Assembly (NCBI GenBank): GCA_963669455.1
Contig: OY770026.1
Span: 2,170,001-2,234,000 of the forward strand
DNA: 64,000 nt
Direction of reading: 5' to 3'
From: JAWKWH01 sp963669455
GTDB lineage: Bacteria > Pseudomonadota > Alphaproteobacteria > Rhizobiales > Rhizobiaceae
The position numbers and the translations under genes were made by a program. Of this stretch, positions 1-10,021 are shown one piece after another. A model generated the notes under the pieces. That model did no database searches. It was not told the DNA's origin and saw only the letters and a list, made by a program, of their open reading frames with translations. How positions within the stretch are numbered: the stretch's first letter is position 1; the number at the start of each line of letters is the position of its first letter.

Positions 1-14
1 AAGAGCGCATCACA

Positions 15-470
15 TCACTCCACTGGCCGTTTGATGATCATCGCCTGTCTTGTGCATTTGGCCACCAGAACATCTTCCTGATTGAAGGCGCGGTGCTCCA
101 GCTCAACGATCCCGCGATCGGGTTTGGATTTTGATTCGCGCACCGATAGGATTTCGGTCTCCACGTGCACCGTGTCGCCGTGAAACAAAGGATGCGGAAA
201 GATCGTCTCGGACATTCCAAGATTGGCAATCGTTGTGCCGACGGTCGTGTCATTGACCGAAATACCGATCATGAGGCCCAGCGTAAACAGTGAGTTGACC
301 AGCGGTTGTCCCCATTCGGTCTTGGCGCAGAAATCAAAATCGATGTGCAGCGGCTGGGGATTGAGGGTCATGGTGGAAAACAGAATATTGTCGGTTTCCG
401 TCACCGTGCGCCGCAAAGGATGTTGGATAACATGTCCCACCTCAAAATCTTCCAGATAAAGTCCGGCCAT
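15..470 (-). CDS. MaoC-family (hot-dog fold) dehydratase
   Basis: This 151-residue protein belongs to the MaoC/hot-dog hydratase family, which hydrates or dehydrates enoyl-CoA-type thioesters in the cytoplasm. The short D-F-E-V-G opening, the central NPQPLHID stretch carrying the family's polar active-site residues, and the later HPLFHGDT/VHVETEI segment are typical. The start at 470 is chosen because AGGAAAG lies about ten bases upstream; an in-frame extension to 560 has no such site. The exact acyl-CoA substrate is not evident; paralogues act on mesaconyl-CoA or fatty enoyl-CoAs. The gene ends 14 bases from the window edge, so its downstream partner is not visible. Confidence 0.85.
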   Translation of the reverse strand: MAGLYLEDFEVGHVIQHPLRRTVTETDNILFSTMTLNPQPLHIDFDFCAKTEWGQPLVNSLFTLGLMIGISVNDTTVGTTIANLGMSETIFPHPLFHGDTVHVETEILSVRESKSKPDRGIVELEHRAFNQEDVLVAKCTRQAMIIKRPVE

Positions 471-612
471 CGCAATCTTTCCTGTTTTGAACACATCCGG
501 GTCACCGGCGTGGTGCCTTTCTGTTTCCTTATTAAATATGGTGAACCGTTCGTAAACCATTTGCCGGTTAACTTGTTGGCAGTGAATGCCAAAATGAATT
601 GCGGTCGTGAGA

Positions 613-1755
613 ATGATTGTTCAGCACTTTATCAAATGGGTGGAAACAGCAAAGGTTAGCGAACGGACCGCCGCCGCCAATGCGCTGGCGCGCGCCTTTA
701 TCAGCTCGGACCTCTCATTTGAGGACCGGTGCGCAGCCGAGGCAGCGCTGACATTATTGCTTGATGATCCATCGCCGAAGGTGAGGGCGGCCATTGCCGA
801 ACCGCTGTCGATCACCCCGCATGCGCCAATCCAGATAGTTTCGGCACTTGCAGGTGATCAGGTCGAGGTCGCAGCCTATGTTCTGGTGCGCTCCGGCCAG
901 TTGACCGATGGTGAACTGATCGACCGCGTGGCGGCGGGCTGTGGGCGAATTCAACAATTGATCGCCAGCAGAAGCAGCATTTCAAGATCTTTATCCGCCG
1001 CAATCGCCGAAGTGGCCGAACCGGAGGCTTGTCTTGCGCTTATCAAAAACACAGGCGCACATATTGCCGATTTGAGCTTTCGCCGCCTATCGGAACGTCT
1101 TGGACATGTCGCCACCGTGCGTGATGCGCTTTTGGAAGACCTCCGCCTGCCGCCCGATGTCCGCCATGTGCTGGTCATCAAACTGTCAGAAGTTTTGGGC
1201 GAATTGCCGCTGGTCGTCGCTTCCATCGGCCAGGCGCGTGCCAAGCGCATGGTTCGCGACGCCTGCGTCAAGGCATCGCTCAGCCTGATTGACAGCACGG
1301 CATTTGAGGAATTTGGTGCGCTGGTCGAACATCTTCGCATTCGCGGCGATTTGTCGGCGGCGTTTTTGATTCGCACCGTCGCACATGGCAAGATTGACTT
1401 TTTCGGCGCGGCTCTTGTGGCCTTGTCGGGCCAGAAGCAGCGCCGGGTACGAGCTCTGTTGTCGGAGGGTCGAAACATGGCGCTGAGAGCCTTGTTCCGG
1501 GCCGCTGAACTGGAAGAAAACCTGCACGAGCCGATGGTGAAGGCGATCAATATCTGGCGCGATGTTGCCCGCGGCAAACGCGTGGCAGGCGTCCAGGAGG
1601 TGACCTGGTCGATGATGAGGGTGATCAACGCAACGCCTGGCCAGCCGGGACCGCATGACAATGACCGCGAATTGGCCAACCTGCTCAAATCCATCCATAT
1701 CGAGCAATTACGTGAAAATGCGCGCGGTCATGCAATGGCCATCGCCGCCGCCTGA
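613..1755 (+). CDS. DUF2336 domain protein
   Basis: This is a 380-residue, all-helical, HEAT-repeat-like protein of the DUF2336 family, common in Alphaproteobacteria and of unknown function. Successive helix pairs with DPSPKVRAAIAEPL- and DVRHVLVIKL-type motifs are visible through the chain, with no signal peptide or membrane segment. The ATG at 613 is preferred because the conserved family opening (M-I-V-Q-x-F-x-K-W) begins there; a GTG at 607 is the alternative. It is divergent from the MaoC gene and convergent with the next gene. No catalytic motif is seen, so a scaffold or protein-binding role is only an inference. Confidence 0.8.
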   Translation: MIVQHFIKWVETAKVSERTAAANALARAFISSDLSFEDRCAAEAALTLLLDDPSPKVRAAIAEPLSITPHAPIQIVSALAGDQVEVAAYVLVRSGQLTDGELIDRVAAGCGRIQQLIASRSSISRSLSAAIAEVAEPEACLALIKNTGAHIADLSFRRLSERLGHVATVRDALLEDLRLPPDVRHVLVIKLSEVLGELPLVVASIGQARAKRMVRDACVKASLSLIDSTAFEEFGALVEHLRIRGDLSAAFLIRTVAHGKIDFFGAALVALSGQKQRRVRALLSEGRNMALRALFRAAELEENLHEPMVKAINIWRDVARGKRVAGVQEVTWSMMRVINATPGQPGPHDNDRELANLLKSIHIEQLRENARGHAMAIAAA

Positions 1756-1770
1756 TTTTTGCGAAACTTT

Positions 1771-2994
1771 CTAGCTTATACGCCTTTGTATCCTGTCGAT
1801 CAGGGTTCGTGTTTTCTGACCGACCATAAGGCGCCAGAGTTTCAGTTTCCGTTCAAGCTCGATGCGTTGGTTGTCGTCTAAATCATCGATCGTTCCCGAC
1901 AGAACGACAATAAGGTTGTAACGCCCATTGTCATCAGCGCTGCGGAAGATGTTGTCAGATGCTGTGATCACACGCGGGTCACCCAAATCATACAGGAACT
2001 CCGATGCATAAATGCGCAAGGTCCGGTCTTCGTCAGCGGCAGCGCGGGTAAGCTTTTCAATGTCTTGATCCGACAGCAGGTTTGAAATCTGCTTGCGCTC
2101 GTTTTTGTGACCGCGCAGATATTCCGTCAGCGCAACGCATATGCCAAGCCGGACCCGGTAGATGTTTCTGCGCCTGTCCCACTGGGTCATCATCGGTTGA
2201 ATGGCCCGTCTACCAAGCGCGGTAAGCTCTTTGCGGGCGCTGCGGCGCACAACGGCGGCATTGGATTCAAGGTCCGCCAGAATTTTTGCAATCGGCCGTG
2301 CCGCATGAGCCGCGGTAATCAGATCGGGCAGGTCGAGTGATGTAAAGCGCGGCGCATTGTCGTCAACCGTCTCGCACGGTCCGGGAAGAACCGGCTGATT
2401 GCCATCCTTGACACCCGACAGCGCTGCCGATGCGCTGTCATAGCGCCAGACCAGCCGGTTGCGGGCACCAAATGCCCTGGCAACTGCCGATTGCGGAATA
2501 CAGTTGAATTCAACCTCATTTTCGCCGCCCGGCGCGATACTGAGGCTTAGAAGGTCAATCTCAACCTCACCTGGTAAAAATCTGAATTCGAGATAATTGC
2601 CATGATGGGCACCGGGCAGGGCGCTGACCCCGGTCAGTTCTGCCTTGATATCGCGCACATCGCCTCTGATTTGCAAAATGCCGATTTCCTTTTGCTGGAA
2701 ATAATGGAATGTGGCAAAGGCCAGCAGCGCGATAGACGCGACCCCGCCTACCACGATGCCCTTGCGCTTGTAGGAGGCATTGGCGCCAAAGGCGCCAAAT
2801 ATGATGCTAACGCCGCTGATCAGCAGAAATGTTGACGATATGCTGGATACGCCCTGTAGGAATGAGGGGCCGAGATAGCCGCAAAAAGCAAGAACCGCGC
2901 CGACGGCAATACCGGCGACAAAAACCGGATTGCTCCATCCAGGCTGGTACCGGTGCGGATTTTCAAAAGCGTCGGGGGTCTGTTCGTTGGCCAT
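1771..2994 (-). CDS. Membrane protein with HEAT-like C-terminal region, unknown function
   Basis: I do not recognise this 407-residue protein. Residues of about 20-110 hold three or four hydrophobic helices, including a Gly/Ala-rich segment and a leucine-rich one, followed by an extracytoplasmic-looking beta-rich region and a C-terminal stretch of charged helix pairs (DLESNAAVVRRSARKELTALG and later repeats) resembling HEAT/armadillo repeats. The start at 2994 is chosen because GGGA lies just upstream; a longer in-frame start at 3075 lacks a ribosome binding site. The gene is convergent with the DUF2336 gene, which is also HEAT-like, so the two may be functionally linked, but nothing proves it. 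Confidence 0.6.
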   Translation of the reverse strand: MANEQTPDAFENPHRYQPGWSNPVFVAGIAVGAVLAFCGYLGPSFLQGVSSISSTFLLISGVSIIFGAFGANASYKRKGIVVGGVASIALLAFATFHYFQQKEIGILQIRGDVRDIKAELTGVSALPGAHHGNYLEFRFLPGEVEIDLLSLSIAPGGENEVEFNCIPQSAVARAFGARNRLVWRYDSASAALSGVKDGNQPVLPGPCETVDDNAPRFTSLDLPDLITAAHAARPIAKILADLESNAAVVRRSARKELTALGRRAIQPMMTQWDRRRNIYRVRLGICVALTEYLRGHKNERKQISNLLSDQDIEKLTRAAADEDRTLRIYASEFLYDLGDPRVITASDNIFRSADDNGRYNLIVVLSGTIDDLDDNQRIELERKLKLWRLMVGQKTRTLIDRIQRRIS

Positions 2995-3353
2995 TGGCAT
3001 TCCCTTCAAAGGTTGATGCCCCGACCACGGGTAACAGGTGCTTGGCAACACCTTACCCGGCTTACTCCCATCCATACTTGTAGATTATTTGTTTTGTTTA
3101 CGATTGCGCTTATCGCGCAGCACAAGTACCTGGAAAAGCTATCACAGATTGCTGTTTTGGACAAGCAACTGCATTAGCTGCCAGTCTCTATTGCACGTAT
3201 ATAATTTGTTTGGCAGACCCTAGTCCCAAGTATGTTTATGCCTGCAATTTTGCTCAATTGAAAAATTTCCTACGCATTATACGGTTTGGAGTTTGTTAAA
3301 ATAGATGGTTCACTATCCGTTGAATCAACTTCAAACCCTTGCGGGGAAGTATT
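2995..3353. other. Divergent intergenic region, 359 bp
   Basis: This is an A+T-rich spacer between the divergent HEAT-like membrane gene and the hybrid kinase. It must hold promoters for both, but I see no strong -35/-10 pair, no RNA motif and no convincing open frame. The kinase ribosome binding site GGGGAAG sits at its right edge. Confidence 0.4.
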
Positions 3354-4916
3354 ATGTCGGATGCAGCTTCGGCAGAACTTTTGGCCACGGAAGCAGAGGT
3401 TATGTGCGACGCCATGGAGGCCATGGCTCAGGGAATAATAGTACATGCTGATGGCGAAATTCTCTATTCAAATAGAAAACTGGTCGAGATCCTCGAAATC
3501 CCTCCCGAATTGGCAAGCAAGGGCGCGTCCATTGAAAATTTCGTTCAATTCGGGATCGACCGGGGCGATGAACGGTATGCCTCGAAATCAGAAATACTTG
3601 AGAAAGCTACAAGCAAGCACATATCGGATGAAGGTCAATTGCTTGAACGTTCGACACCTAGCGGAAGAATTGTGCAAGTGGCAATCAATCCCGGAAGAGG
3701 CGGAAAACGGGTCACAACCTATACCGATGTCACGGTAGACCGTCAGCGAGAAAAAGAACTAGCAGAAGCAAGGGCCGGCGCCCTCAAGGCTGACCGTGCG
3801 AAGTCTGAATTTCTTGCAAACATGTCCCACGAAATTCGTACGCCAATGAATGGTGTTTTGGGAATGGCTGAATTGCTAGCGAGGACGGAATTGGATGCCA
3901 AACAGGCGATGTTTGCTGACGTGATTATCAAATCCGGCTCATCTTTGCTGACTATCATCAATGATATTTTGGATTTCTCAAAAATCGATGCGGGGCAGAT
4001 GGAACTTGACCCGGCACCGTTTGGTTTGGCGGAAGCCATCGAAGATGTTGCGACTTTGGTGTCCTCACGGGTTGCAGAAAAAGACCTTGAATTGATTGTT
4101 CGGGTAGATCCAAAGCTTCCTGACATGTTGGTGGGCGACGTCGGTCGCTTACGTCAGATCATTACCAATATGATGGGCAACGCAGTCAAGTTTACAGAGC
4201 AGGGACATGTCTACGTCAATGCAACTGCACTGGATTGCGCTGAGGGCTCTGCCGATACACAACGACTGCGTATTGCAGTGATGGATACTGGCAGTGGTAT
4301 TGCCGAGGAAGATCTTGACAAGGTTTTTGATAAATTCAGCCAAGTAGGCACTTCCGCCACCAAAAAACATGAGGGGACAGGCCTTGGTCTTTCGATCGCC
4401 TCTTCGCTGGTGCGATTGATGAATGGCGAATTGGGTGTTGAAAGTATTGTAGGTGAAGGTTCCACATTCTGGTTTGAGATTGAACTACCAATTCACCACG
4501 AAGAAAGGGTGAAAAGGGTTCCTGTTGATGTGTCAGGCTCCCGGGTTTTGATCATAGATGACAATTCTGTAAACCGCTCAATATTGACGGAACAGATGAG
4601 GTCATGGAAATTTGACAGCGCTGCTGCCAGCAGCGGCAAAGAAGGCATCGAATTGATGCATGCCGTTGTAGCTCGAGGCCTCTCTGTCGATTGCATGGTG
4701 CTTGATTATCAAATGCCTGAAATGAATGGCGGCGACGTTGTTCATGCTATGCGTGCAGACCCGAGATTATCAGACATACCAATCATTATGTTGACATCTG
4801 TTGATGAAACCAAAGATGGAAAAGCGTTTTCGTCCTTGGGCATACAGCGTCATCTGACAAAACCGACGAGATCATCGCTGCTTCTTGAGTCAATCATTCA
4901 AGTCCTTCAAGATTAA
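3354..4916 (+). CDS. Hybrid sensor histidine kinase with PAS-like input and receiver domain
   Basis: This is a 520-residue cytoplasmic hybrid kinase. A PAS-like domain (about residues 20-130) precedes a coiled linker, a HisKA domain with the phospho-histidine in MSHEIRTPMNG (His159), a HATPase domain with N, G1 (DTGSGI) and G2 (GTGLGLSI) boxes, and a C-terminal receiver with phospho-acceptor Asp451 in VLDYQMPEMNG. No transmembrane segment is seen, so it should sense a cytoplasmic signal. The ATG at 3354 follows GGGGAAG; an upstream in-frame TTG at 3339 is less likely. There is no Hpt domain and no adjacent regulator, so it is an orphan whose phosphotransfer partner lies elsewhere. Confidence 0.88.
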   Translation: MSDAASAELLATEAEVMCDAMEAMAQGIIVHADGEILYSNRKLVEILEIPPELASKGASIENFVQFGIDRGDERYASKSEILEKATSKHISDEGQLLERSTPSGRIVQVAINPGRGGKRVTTYTDVTVDRQREKELAEARAGALKADRAKSEFLANMSHEIRTPMNGVLGMAELLARTELDAKQAMFADVIIKSGSSLLTIINDILDFSKIDAGQMELDPAPFGLAEAIEDVATLVSSRVAEKDLELIVRVDPKLPDMLVGDVGRLRQIITNMMGNAVKFTEQGHVYVNATALDCAEGSADTQRLRIAVMDTGSGIAEEDLDKVFDKFSQVGTSATKKHEGTGLGLSIASSLVRLMNGELGVESIVGEGSTFWFEIELPIHHEERVKRVPVDVSGSRVLIIDDNSVNRSILTEQMRSWKFDSAAASSGKEGIELMHAVVARGLSVDCMVLDYQMPEMNGGDVVHAMRADPRLSDIPIIMLTSVDETKDGKAFSSLGIQRHLTKPTRSSLLLESIIQVLQD

Positions 4917-4937
4917 AAGGACACTAGAGCAGTTTGA

Positions 4938-4988
4938 AACCATTGAAGCATTTTTCGCACATATGATTCTATTGGGCGAAAAATGCCT
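4938..4988 (+). repeat. Dispersed intergenic repeat, copy A, with 11-bp hairpin
   Basis: A 51-bp element carries a perfect 11-bp inverted repeat (GCATTTTTCGC at 4948-4958 and GCGAAAAATGC at 4976-4986) around a 17-nt loop. A second copy, in inverse orientation, lies at 24312-24364 with about nine in ten positions identical. It lies between the convergent kinase and parE genes, so it may act as a bidirectional terminator or REP-like element. Confidence 0.6.
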
Positions 4989-7039
4989 TAGATATCCAAT
5001 TCGTCGGCAAATTCCGCCCGTTCCTGGATAAACCGGAACCGCGCTTCCGGTTTTGTGCCCATCAGCGCATCGACGGCAGACTTTGTGGTGTCTTCATCTT
5101 CGATCATCTCGACGCGAAGCAGTGTCCGCTGGGCCGGATCCATCGTGGTTTCCTTCAACTGCTTTGGCAGCATTTCGCCAAGGCCCTTGAAGCGGCCAAT
5201 CTCGATCTTGCCGCGGCCGGAAAATTCAGTTTCCAGCAATTCATCTTTGTGGGCGTCGGTGCGAGCATAGCGCGTCTTGCCACCCTGACTGATGCGATAG
5301 AGCGGCGGCACCGCCATGAACAGATGGCCCTGGCGGATCAGGTCGGGCAGTTCCTGATAGAAGAAGGTAATCAAAAGTGAGGCGATATGTGCTCCGTCCA
5401 CATCGGCATCGGTCATGATAATCACGCGGTCGTAGCGCAACTCATCTTCGCGGTATTTCTGCCTGGTTCCGCATCCAAGCGCCTGCATGAGGTCGGCAAG
5501 CTGCTGGTTTGCGGTCAGTTTTTCACGGCCCGCACTTGCCACATTCAATATCTTGCCGCGCAAAGGCAGGATCGCCTGCATCTTGCGGTCGCGGGCCTGT
5601 TTGGCTGAGCCGCCGGCGGAATCTCCCTCCACGATAAACAGTTCCGCGCCAGCCGCCGCGCCTTGCGTACAGTCGGCAAGCTTGCCCGGCAGGCGGAGTT
5701 TGCGAACAGCACTCTTGCGGTTGACTTCCTTTTCCTGGCGCCGCCTTACCCGCTCGTCGGCGCGCGCTATCACCCAGTCTAGAAGGCTGGTCGCCTGCTG
5801 CGGGCTGTTGGCAAGCCAGTGGTCAAACTGATCGCGCACCGCATTTTCAACGATGCGGCTTGCTTCGCCTGTCGCCAGCTTGTCTTTGGTTTGTCCGACG
5901 AACTCCGGCTCGCGAATGAAAACCGACAACATGCCCGCTGCCGAAATCATCATATCGTCATTGGTGATGATCGAGGCGCGCTTGTTTCCGGTGAGCTCCG
6001 CATAGGCCCTTAGGCCCCGCGTCAGCGCGGACCGGAGCCCGGCTTCATGGGTACCACCTTCCGGTGTCGGCACCGTGTTGCAATAGGAATTCAAAAACCC
6101 GTCGCCGCCGTGCCAGCTGACGGCCCATTCGACCGATCCATGACCACCACGATTGTCACTTCTGCCGGCAAAGACCTCGCGTGTGACCTGAAACTCGCCG
6201 CCGAGACTCTCAACCAGAAAATCCTTAAGACCGCCGGGGAAATGGAACGTTGCTCGTTCGGGCGTTTCATCCTTTTCACCGATCAGCGAAGGCGCGCAAA
6301 TCCAGCGGATCTCCACGCCGCCGAACAGATAGGCTTTCGAGCGGGCCATCCGGTAGAGCCTGGCCGGTTGAAACCTGGCTGATTTGCCGAAAATGTCCGC
6401 ATCGGGATGAAAGCGGACTTTCGTGCCGCGCCGGTTGTGCACGTCGCCCAGATCTTCAAGCCCGCCCTGCGGCACACCGCGTGAAAATGTCTGCCGGTAG
6501 AGTTTCTTGTTGCGGGCGACTTCCACTTCCAGCCTGTCCGACAGCGCATTGACCACCGAGACGCCGACACCATGAAGCCCGCCGGAGGTTTCATAGACCT
6601 TCGAATCGAACTTTCCGCCGGCGTGAAGCGTGGTCATGATTACTTCAAGAGCGGATTTCGACTTGAATTTAGGGTGCGGGTCGACGGGAATGCCGCGGCC
6701 ATTGTCGGTAACGGACAAAAAACCATCGGCATCAAGCTCGACCTCGATATAGCTGGCATGACCGGCAACGGCCTCATCCATGGAATTGTCGATCACCTCG
6801 GCGAACAGGTGATGCAGCGCCTTTTCATCCGTTCCACCGATATACATGCCAGGCCTGCGCCTGACCGGTTCCAGTCCCTCCAGCACCTCGATATCGGCAG
6901 CGCTATAGCCATCGGAAGCCTCGGGCTGAGCCGGTTGCTTGCGTGCTGCAGGCTTGGCCCCAGGCTTTTTGGCTCCGGGCTTCTGGACCATGGGCGCCGC
7001 CGGTTGTTCGGCAAACAGGTCTAAGGCTTCGTCTGTCAC
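4988..7039 (-). CDS. parE: DNA topoisomerase IV subunit B
   Basis: This 683-residue GHKL ATPase subunit of topoisomerase IV decatenates chromosomes together with ParC. Visible marks are the N-terminal lid and GLEPVRRRPGMYIGG, the ATP-binding EVIDNSMDEA and TDNGRGIPV motifs, LHGVGVSVVNALS, and in the C-terminal TOPRIM domain FIVEGDSAGGSAKQARDR and the DADVDGAHI metal site. GyrB proteins are longer and carry a different C-terminal insert, which supports ParE. An approximately 40-residue Ala/Pro/Lys-rich tail precedes the ATPase domain, as in other alphaproteobacterial ParE. The gene stands alone and is convergent with the hybrid kinase. Confidence 0.95.
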   Translation of the reverse strand: MTDEALDLFAEQPAAPMVQKPGAKKPGAKPAARKQPAQPEASDGYSAADIEVLEGLEPVRRRPGMYIGGTDEKALHHLFAEVIDNSMDEAVAGHASYIEVELDADGFLSVTDNGRGIPVDPHPKFKSKSALEVIMTTLHAGGKFDSKVYETSGGLHGVGVSVVNALSDRLEVEVARNKKLYRQTFSRGVPQGGLEDLGDVHNRRGTKVRFHPDADIFGKSARFQPARLYRMARSKAYLFGGVEIRWICAPSLIGEKDETPERATFHFPGGLKDFLVESLGGEFQVTREVFAGRSDNRGGHGSVEWAVSWHGGDGFLNSYCNTVPTPEGGTHEAGLRSALTRGLRAYAELTGNKRASIITNDDMMISAAGMLSVFIREPEFVGQTKDKLATGEASRIVENAVRDQFDHWLANSPQQATSLLDWVIARADERVRRRQEKEVNRKSAVRKLRLPGKLADCTQGAAAGAELFIVEGDSAGGSAKQARDRKMQAILPLRGKILNVASAGREKLTANQQLADLMQALGCGTRQKYREDELRYDRVIIMTDADVDGAHIASLLITFFYQELPDLIRQGHLFMAVPPLYRISQGGKTRYARTDAHKDELLETEFSGRGKIEIGRFKGLGEMLPKQLKETTMDPAQRTLLRVEMIEDEDTTKSAVDALMGTKPEARFRFIQERAEFADELDI

Positions 7040-7204
7040 GAGTTGCTATCCGTTTTCAGGTCTGGGGCGAATCACTTCCGAGTTTGTCACGGATTCAACG
7101 CTGATGCGACCAGACTTCACGAGCAAAAGCCTAACAGACGCTTAACAGGCCGCGCGAATTGCGGCTTCAAACGCGACCGGTCACTGGCTGCAGACACCGA
7201 TTGA

Positions 7205-10021
7205 TCAGTCCGCCGGTGCCTCAATTGGCGGGCAGGCGCAAACCAGATTGCGGTCTCCGGCCACATTGTCGATGCGCGAGATCGGAGGCCAGTATTTTGC
7301 CGCATTAACGCCTGCCGGAAACACAGCTTCCATCCGCGAATAGGGATATGGCCAGTCTTCGGCTGCCATATCGCCAGCGGTATGGGGAGCGTTGACCAGC
7401 GGATTGTCATCGCGGGAGTACTGGCCGTCAGCAATCTTTTCGGCTTCCCCGGCAATTGCGATCATCGCGTCGCAGAACCGGTCCATTTCCGCAAGCGGTT
7501 CGGATTCCGTCGGTTCGACCATCATGGTCCCGGCAACGGGCCATGAAATCGTTGGCGCGTGAAACCCGAAATCGATTAATCGCTTGGCGATGTCTTCCAC
7601 ACTCACACCGGCGCTGTCTTTCAGCGATCGCGTGTCAACAATACATTCATGGGCAACCCGCCCGTTACGCCCCTTGTAGAGCACGGGAAAATAGGGCGCG
7701 ATCCGGTTTGCCATGTAATTCGCATTCAATATGGCTGCTTCTGTCGCCTGTTTGAGCCCATCGGCACCCATCATGCGGATATACATCCACGTGATCGGCA
7801 GGATGGAAGCGCTGCCCTCAGGTGCAGCGGAAACCGCCTTGTCCGATCCATGATGCCCATGGCCCGGCAAGAACGGTATGAGGTGCGATTTGACGCCAAT
7901 CGGTCCGACACCCGGTCCGCCGCCGCCATGGGGTATGCAAAATGTCTTGTGCAAATTCATGTGGCAGACATCGGCGCCGAAATCACCGGGACGGGCAAGG
8001 CCTACCAAAGCATTGAGGTTCGCACCGTCCAGATAGACCTGTCCGCCTTGCTGGTGAATGGTGTCGCACATCAGTCTGACACCCTGCTCGAAAACACCGT
8101 GGGTCGATGGATAGGTGAGCATCAGCGCCGCCAGCCGGTCGCCATGTTCGGCCGCCTTTGCTTCCAGATCGGCAATATCGATATCGCCATTGCTGGTGCA
8201 TTTGACCACAACAACGTCGAGGCCTGCCATCTGGGCGCTGGCCGGATTGGTGCCATGGGCCGATGACGGGATCAGGCAGATATTCCGCTCCTGCTGACCC
8301 AACGACTGGTGATAGCGGCGGATGGCCAACAGGCCCGCATATTCTCCCTGACTGCCGGCATTTGGCTGGAACGACACTTTGTCGAAGCCGGTAATTTCGC
8401 TTAGCCATTGGTCGACATCATCAATCATCCGGCGGTAGCCCGTAACGTGGCTGGCTGGTGCAAACGGATGCAATGCGTTCACCGATGTCCAGCTTACGGG
8501 CATCAGCTCGGCCACCGCATTGAGCTTCATCGTGCAGGAGCCCAGTGGGATCATTGCCCGGTCGAGCGCCAGATCCATATCGGCAAGCCGGCGAAGAAAA
8601 CGCATCATGTCGGTTTCCGAGCGGACCTGATGAAATATCTCCTGGGTCAGGAACTGCCGTGCATCACGCCCTGCTGGCAGGGCTGACCGGGCAGAGCCAT
8701 CTTCCGTTGCGCCAAACAGAACCAGAAGCGCAGACAGTTCGGCATCGGAAGTTACCTCGTCGAATGCGACGGAAAGCGTGTTTTCATCGATGACGCGCAG
8801 AAGCATTCCGGCATCCAATGCCGCCGTAGCGATTGCTTTGGCCCCGTTGTCGATTGACACGGTGACGGTGTCGAAGAAGGCGTCTCCGGCAATATCCAGG
8901 CCCGCCGCCTTAATCGCTGAAGCAAAGCGGCCGGCAAAATGGTGTACGCGCGCGGCAATCGCTCTCAACCCTTCCGGCCCATGCCAGATTGCATAGGCTG
9001 CGGACATATTGGCGAGCAAGGCCTGCGCCGTGCAGATATTCGATGTGGCCTTGTCGCGGCGAATGTGCTGCTCGCGGGTCTGCAGGGCAAGCCGGTAGCC
9101 GGGCCGGCCCTTGGCGTCGGCCGACTGGCCGACGATACGACCCGGCATCAGCCGCGTCAGCGCATTGGTGGCCGCCATATAGGCCGCATGCGGTCCGCCA
9201 AAACCCATTGGCACGCCAAAGCGTTGCATCGACCCGACAGCGATATCCGCGCCCCAGTCGCCAGGCGCCTCAATTAGCGTCAAAGCCAGCGGGTCGGCAA
9301 CCGCAATGACCAGCGCGCCGGCTTCCTTTGCCGCCTGAACGAGTGCACCATGGTCGCCATAGATGCCATGCGTGTCCGGCCAGGCGATGATGACGGCGGC
9401 GGTGTTCTCGCCGATCTCGTCGTCCTGGCTTATGCCGATCGTGCCGGCTCGGGTTTCAAGCACGCCGCGTGTTTGCGGATGCAGATTACCTGCCAGCACA
9501 TAGCCGGTTCGTTTGCTGCGGTGATGGCGAAAAGCGATACCGGCGGCTTCCGCCACTGCCGTCGCCTCGTCAAGCAGCGAAGCAGACGCGACAGGCAGGC
9601 CGGTCAGTTCCGTGACTAGCGTCTGGAAATGAAACAGAAGTTCCAGACGGCCCTGGCTGATTTCCGATTGATATGGCGTATAGGCGGTGTACCAGGCTGG
9701 ATTTTCAAACAAATTGCGTTGAATGACCGGCGGAACGTGGCAACCATGATAGCCTTGCCCGTAAAAACTCTTGCTGATCACGTTTTCACCCATGATCGTG
9801 GCGAGTTCTTCCAGTGCTGCATGTTCGCCCACCGCTTCCGGCAGATCGAGATCGCGGCCAAGCCGGATCGAATCCGGAACGATGGTGTTGATCAGTGTTT
9901 CGCGCGTGTCAATTCCAAGCGCTGCCAGCATCTTGTGCTCATCATCCTTTGAGGGGCCGATGTGACGTGCGGAAAATTGATTGTTTGATCCAGACATGTT
10001 TGCCATGCTTTGCAGTGTCAT
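7205..10021 (-). CDS. gcvP: Glycine dehydrogenase (P-protein)
   Basis: This 938-residue single-chain P-protein is the PLP-dependent decarboxylase of the glycine cleavage system; it decarboxylates glycine and passes aminomethyl to the lipoyl arm of GcvH. The two homologous halves are present, and the PLP lysine (Lys692) lies in NLHKTFCIPHGGGGPG, followed by the glycine-rich loop. The start codon overlaps the gcvH stop in an ATGA, so the two are translationally coupled; a slightly later ATG is possible. It is the last gene of gcvT-gcvH-gcvP, downstream of the glycine riboswitch. Confidence 0.96.
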   Translation of the reverse strand: MTLQSMANMSGSNNQFSARHIGPSKDDEHKMLAALGIDTRETLINTIVPDSIRLGRDLDLPEAVGEHAALEELATIMGENVISKSFYGQGYHGCHVPPVIQRNLFENPAWYTAYTPYQSEISQGRLELLFHFQTLVTELTGLPVASASLLDEATAVAEAAGIAFRHHRSKRTGYVLAGNLHPQTRGVLETRAGTIGISQDDEIGENTAAVIIAWPDTHGIYGDHGALVQAAKEAGALVIAVADPLALTLIEAPGDWGADIAVGSMQRFGVPMGFGGPHAAYMAATNALTRLMPGRIVGQSADAKGRPGYRLALQTREQHIRRDKATSNICTAQALLANMSAAYAIWHGPEGLRAIAARVHHFAGRFASAIKAAGLDIAGDAFFDTVTVSIDNGAKAIATAALDAGMLLRVIDENTLSVAFDEVTSDAELSALLVLFGATEDGSARSALPAGRDARQFLTQEIFHQVRSETDMMRFLRRLADMDLALDRAMIPLGSCTMKLNAVAELMPVSWTSVNALHPFAPASHVTGYRRMIDDVDQWLSEITGFDKVSFQPNAGSQGEYAGLLAIRRYHQSLGQQERNICLIPSSAHGTNPASAQMAGLDVVVVKCTSNGDIDIADLEAKAAEHGDRLAALMLTYPSTHGVFEQGVRLMCDTIHQQGGQVYLDGANLNALVGLARPGDFGADVCHMNLHKTFCIPHGGGGPGVGPIGVKSHLIPFLPGHGHHGSDKAVSAAPEGSASILPITWMYIRMMGADGLKQATEAAILNANYMANRIAPYFPVLYKGRNGRVAHECIVDTRSLKDSAGVSVEDIAKRLIDFGFHAPTISWPVAGTMMVEPTESEPLAEMDRFCDAMIAIAGEAEKIADGQYSRDDNPLVNAPHTAGDMAAEDWPYPYSRMEAVFPAGVNAAKYWPPISRIDNVAGDRNLVCACPPIEAPAD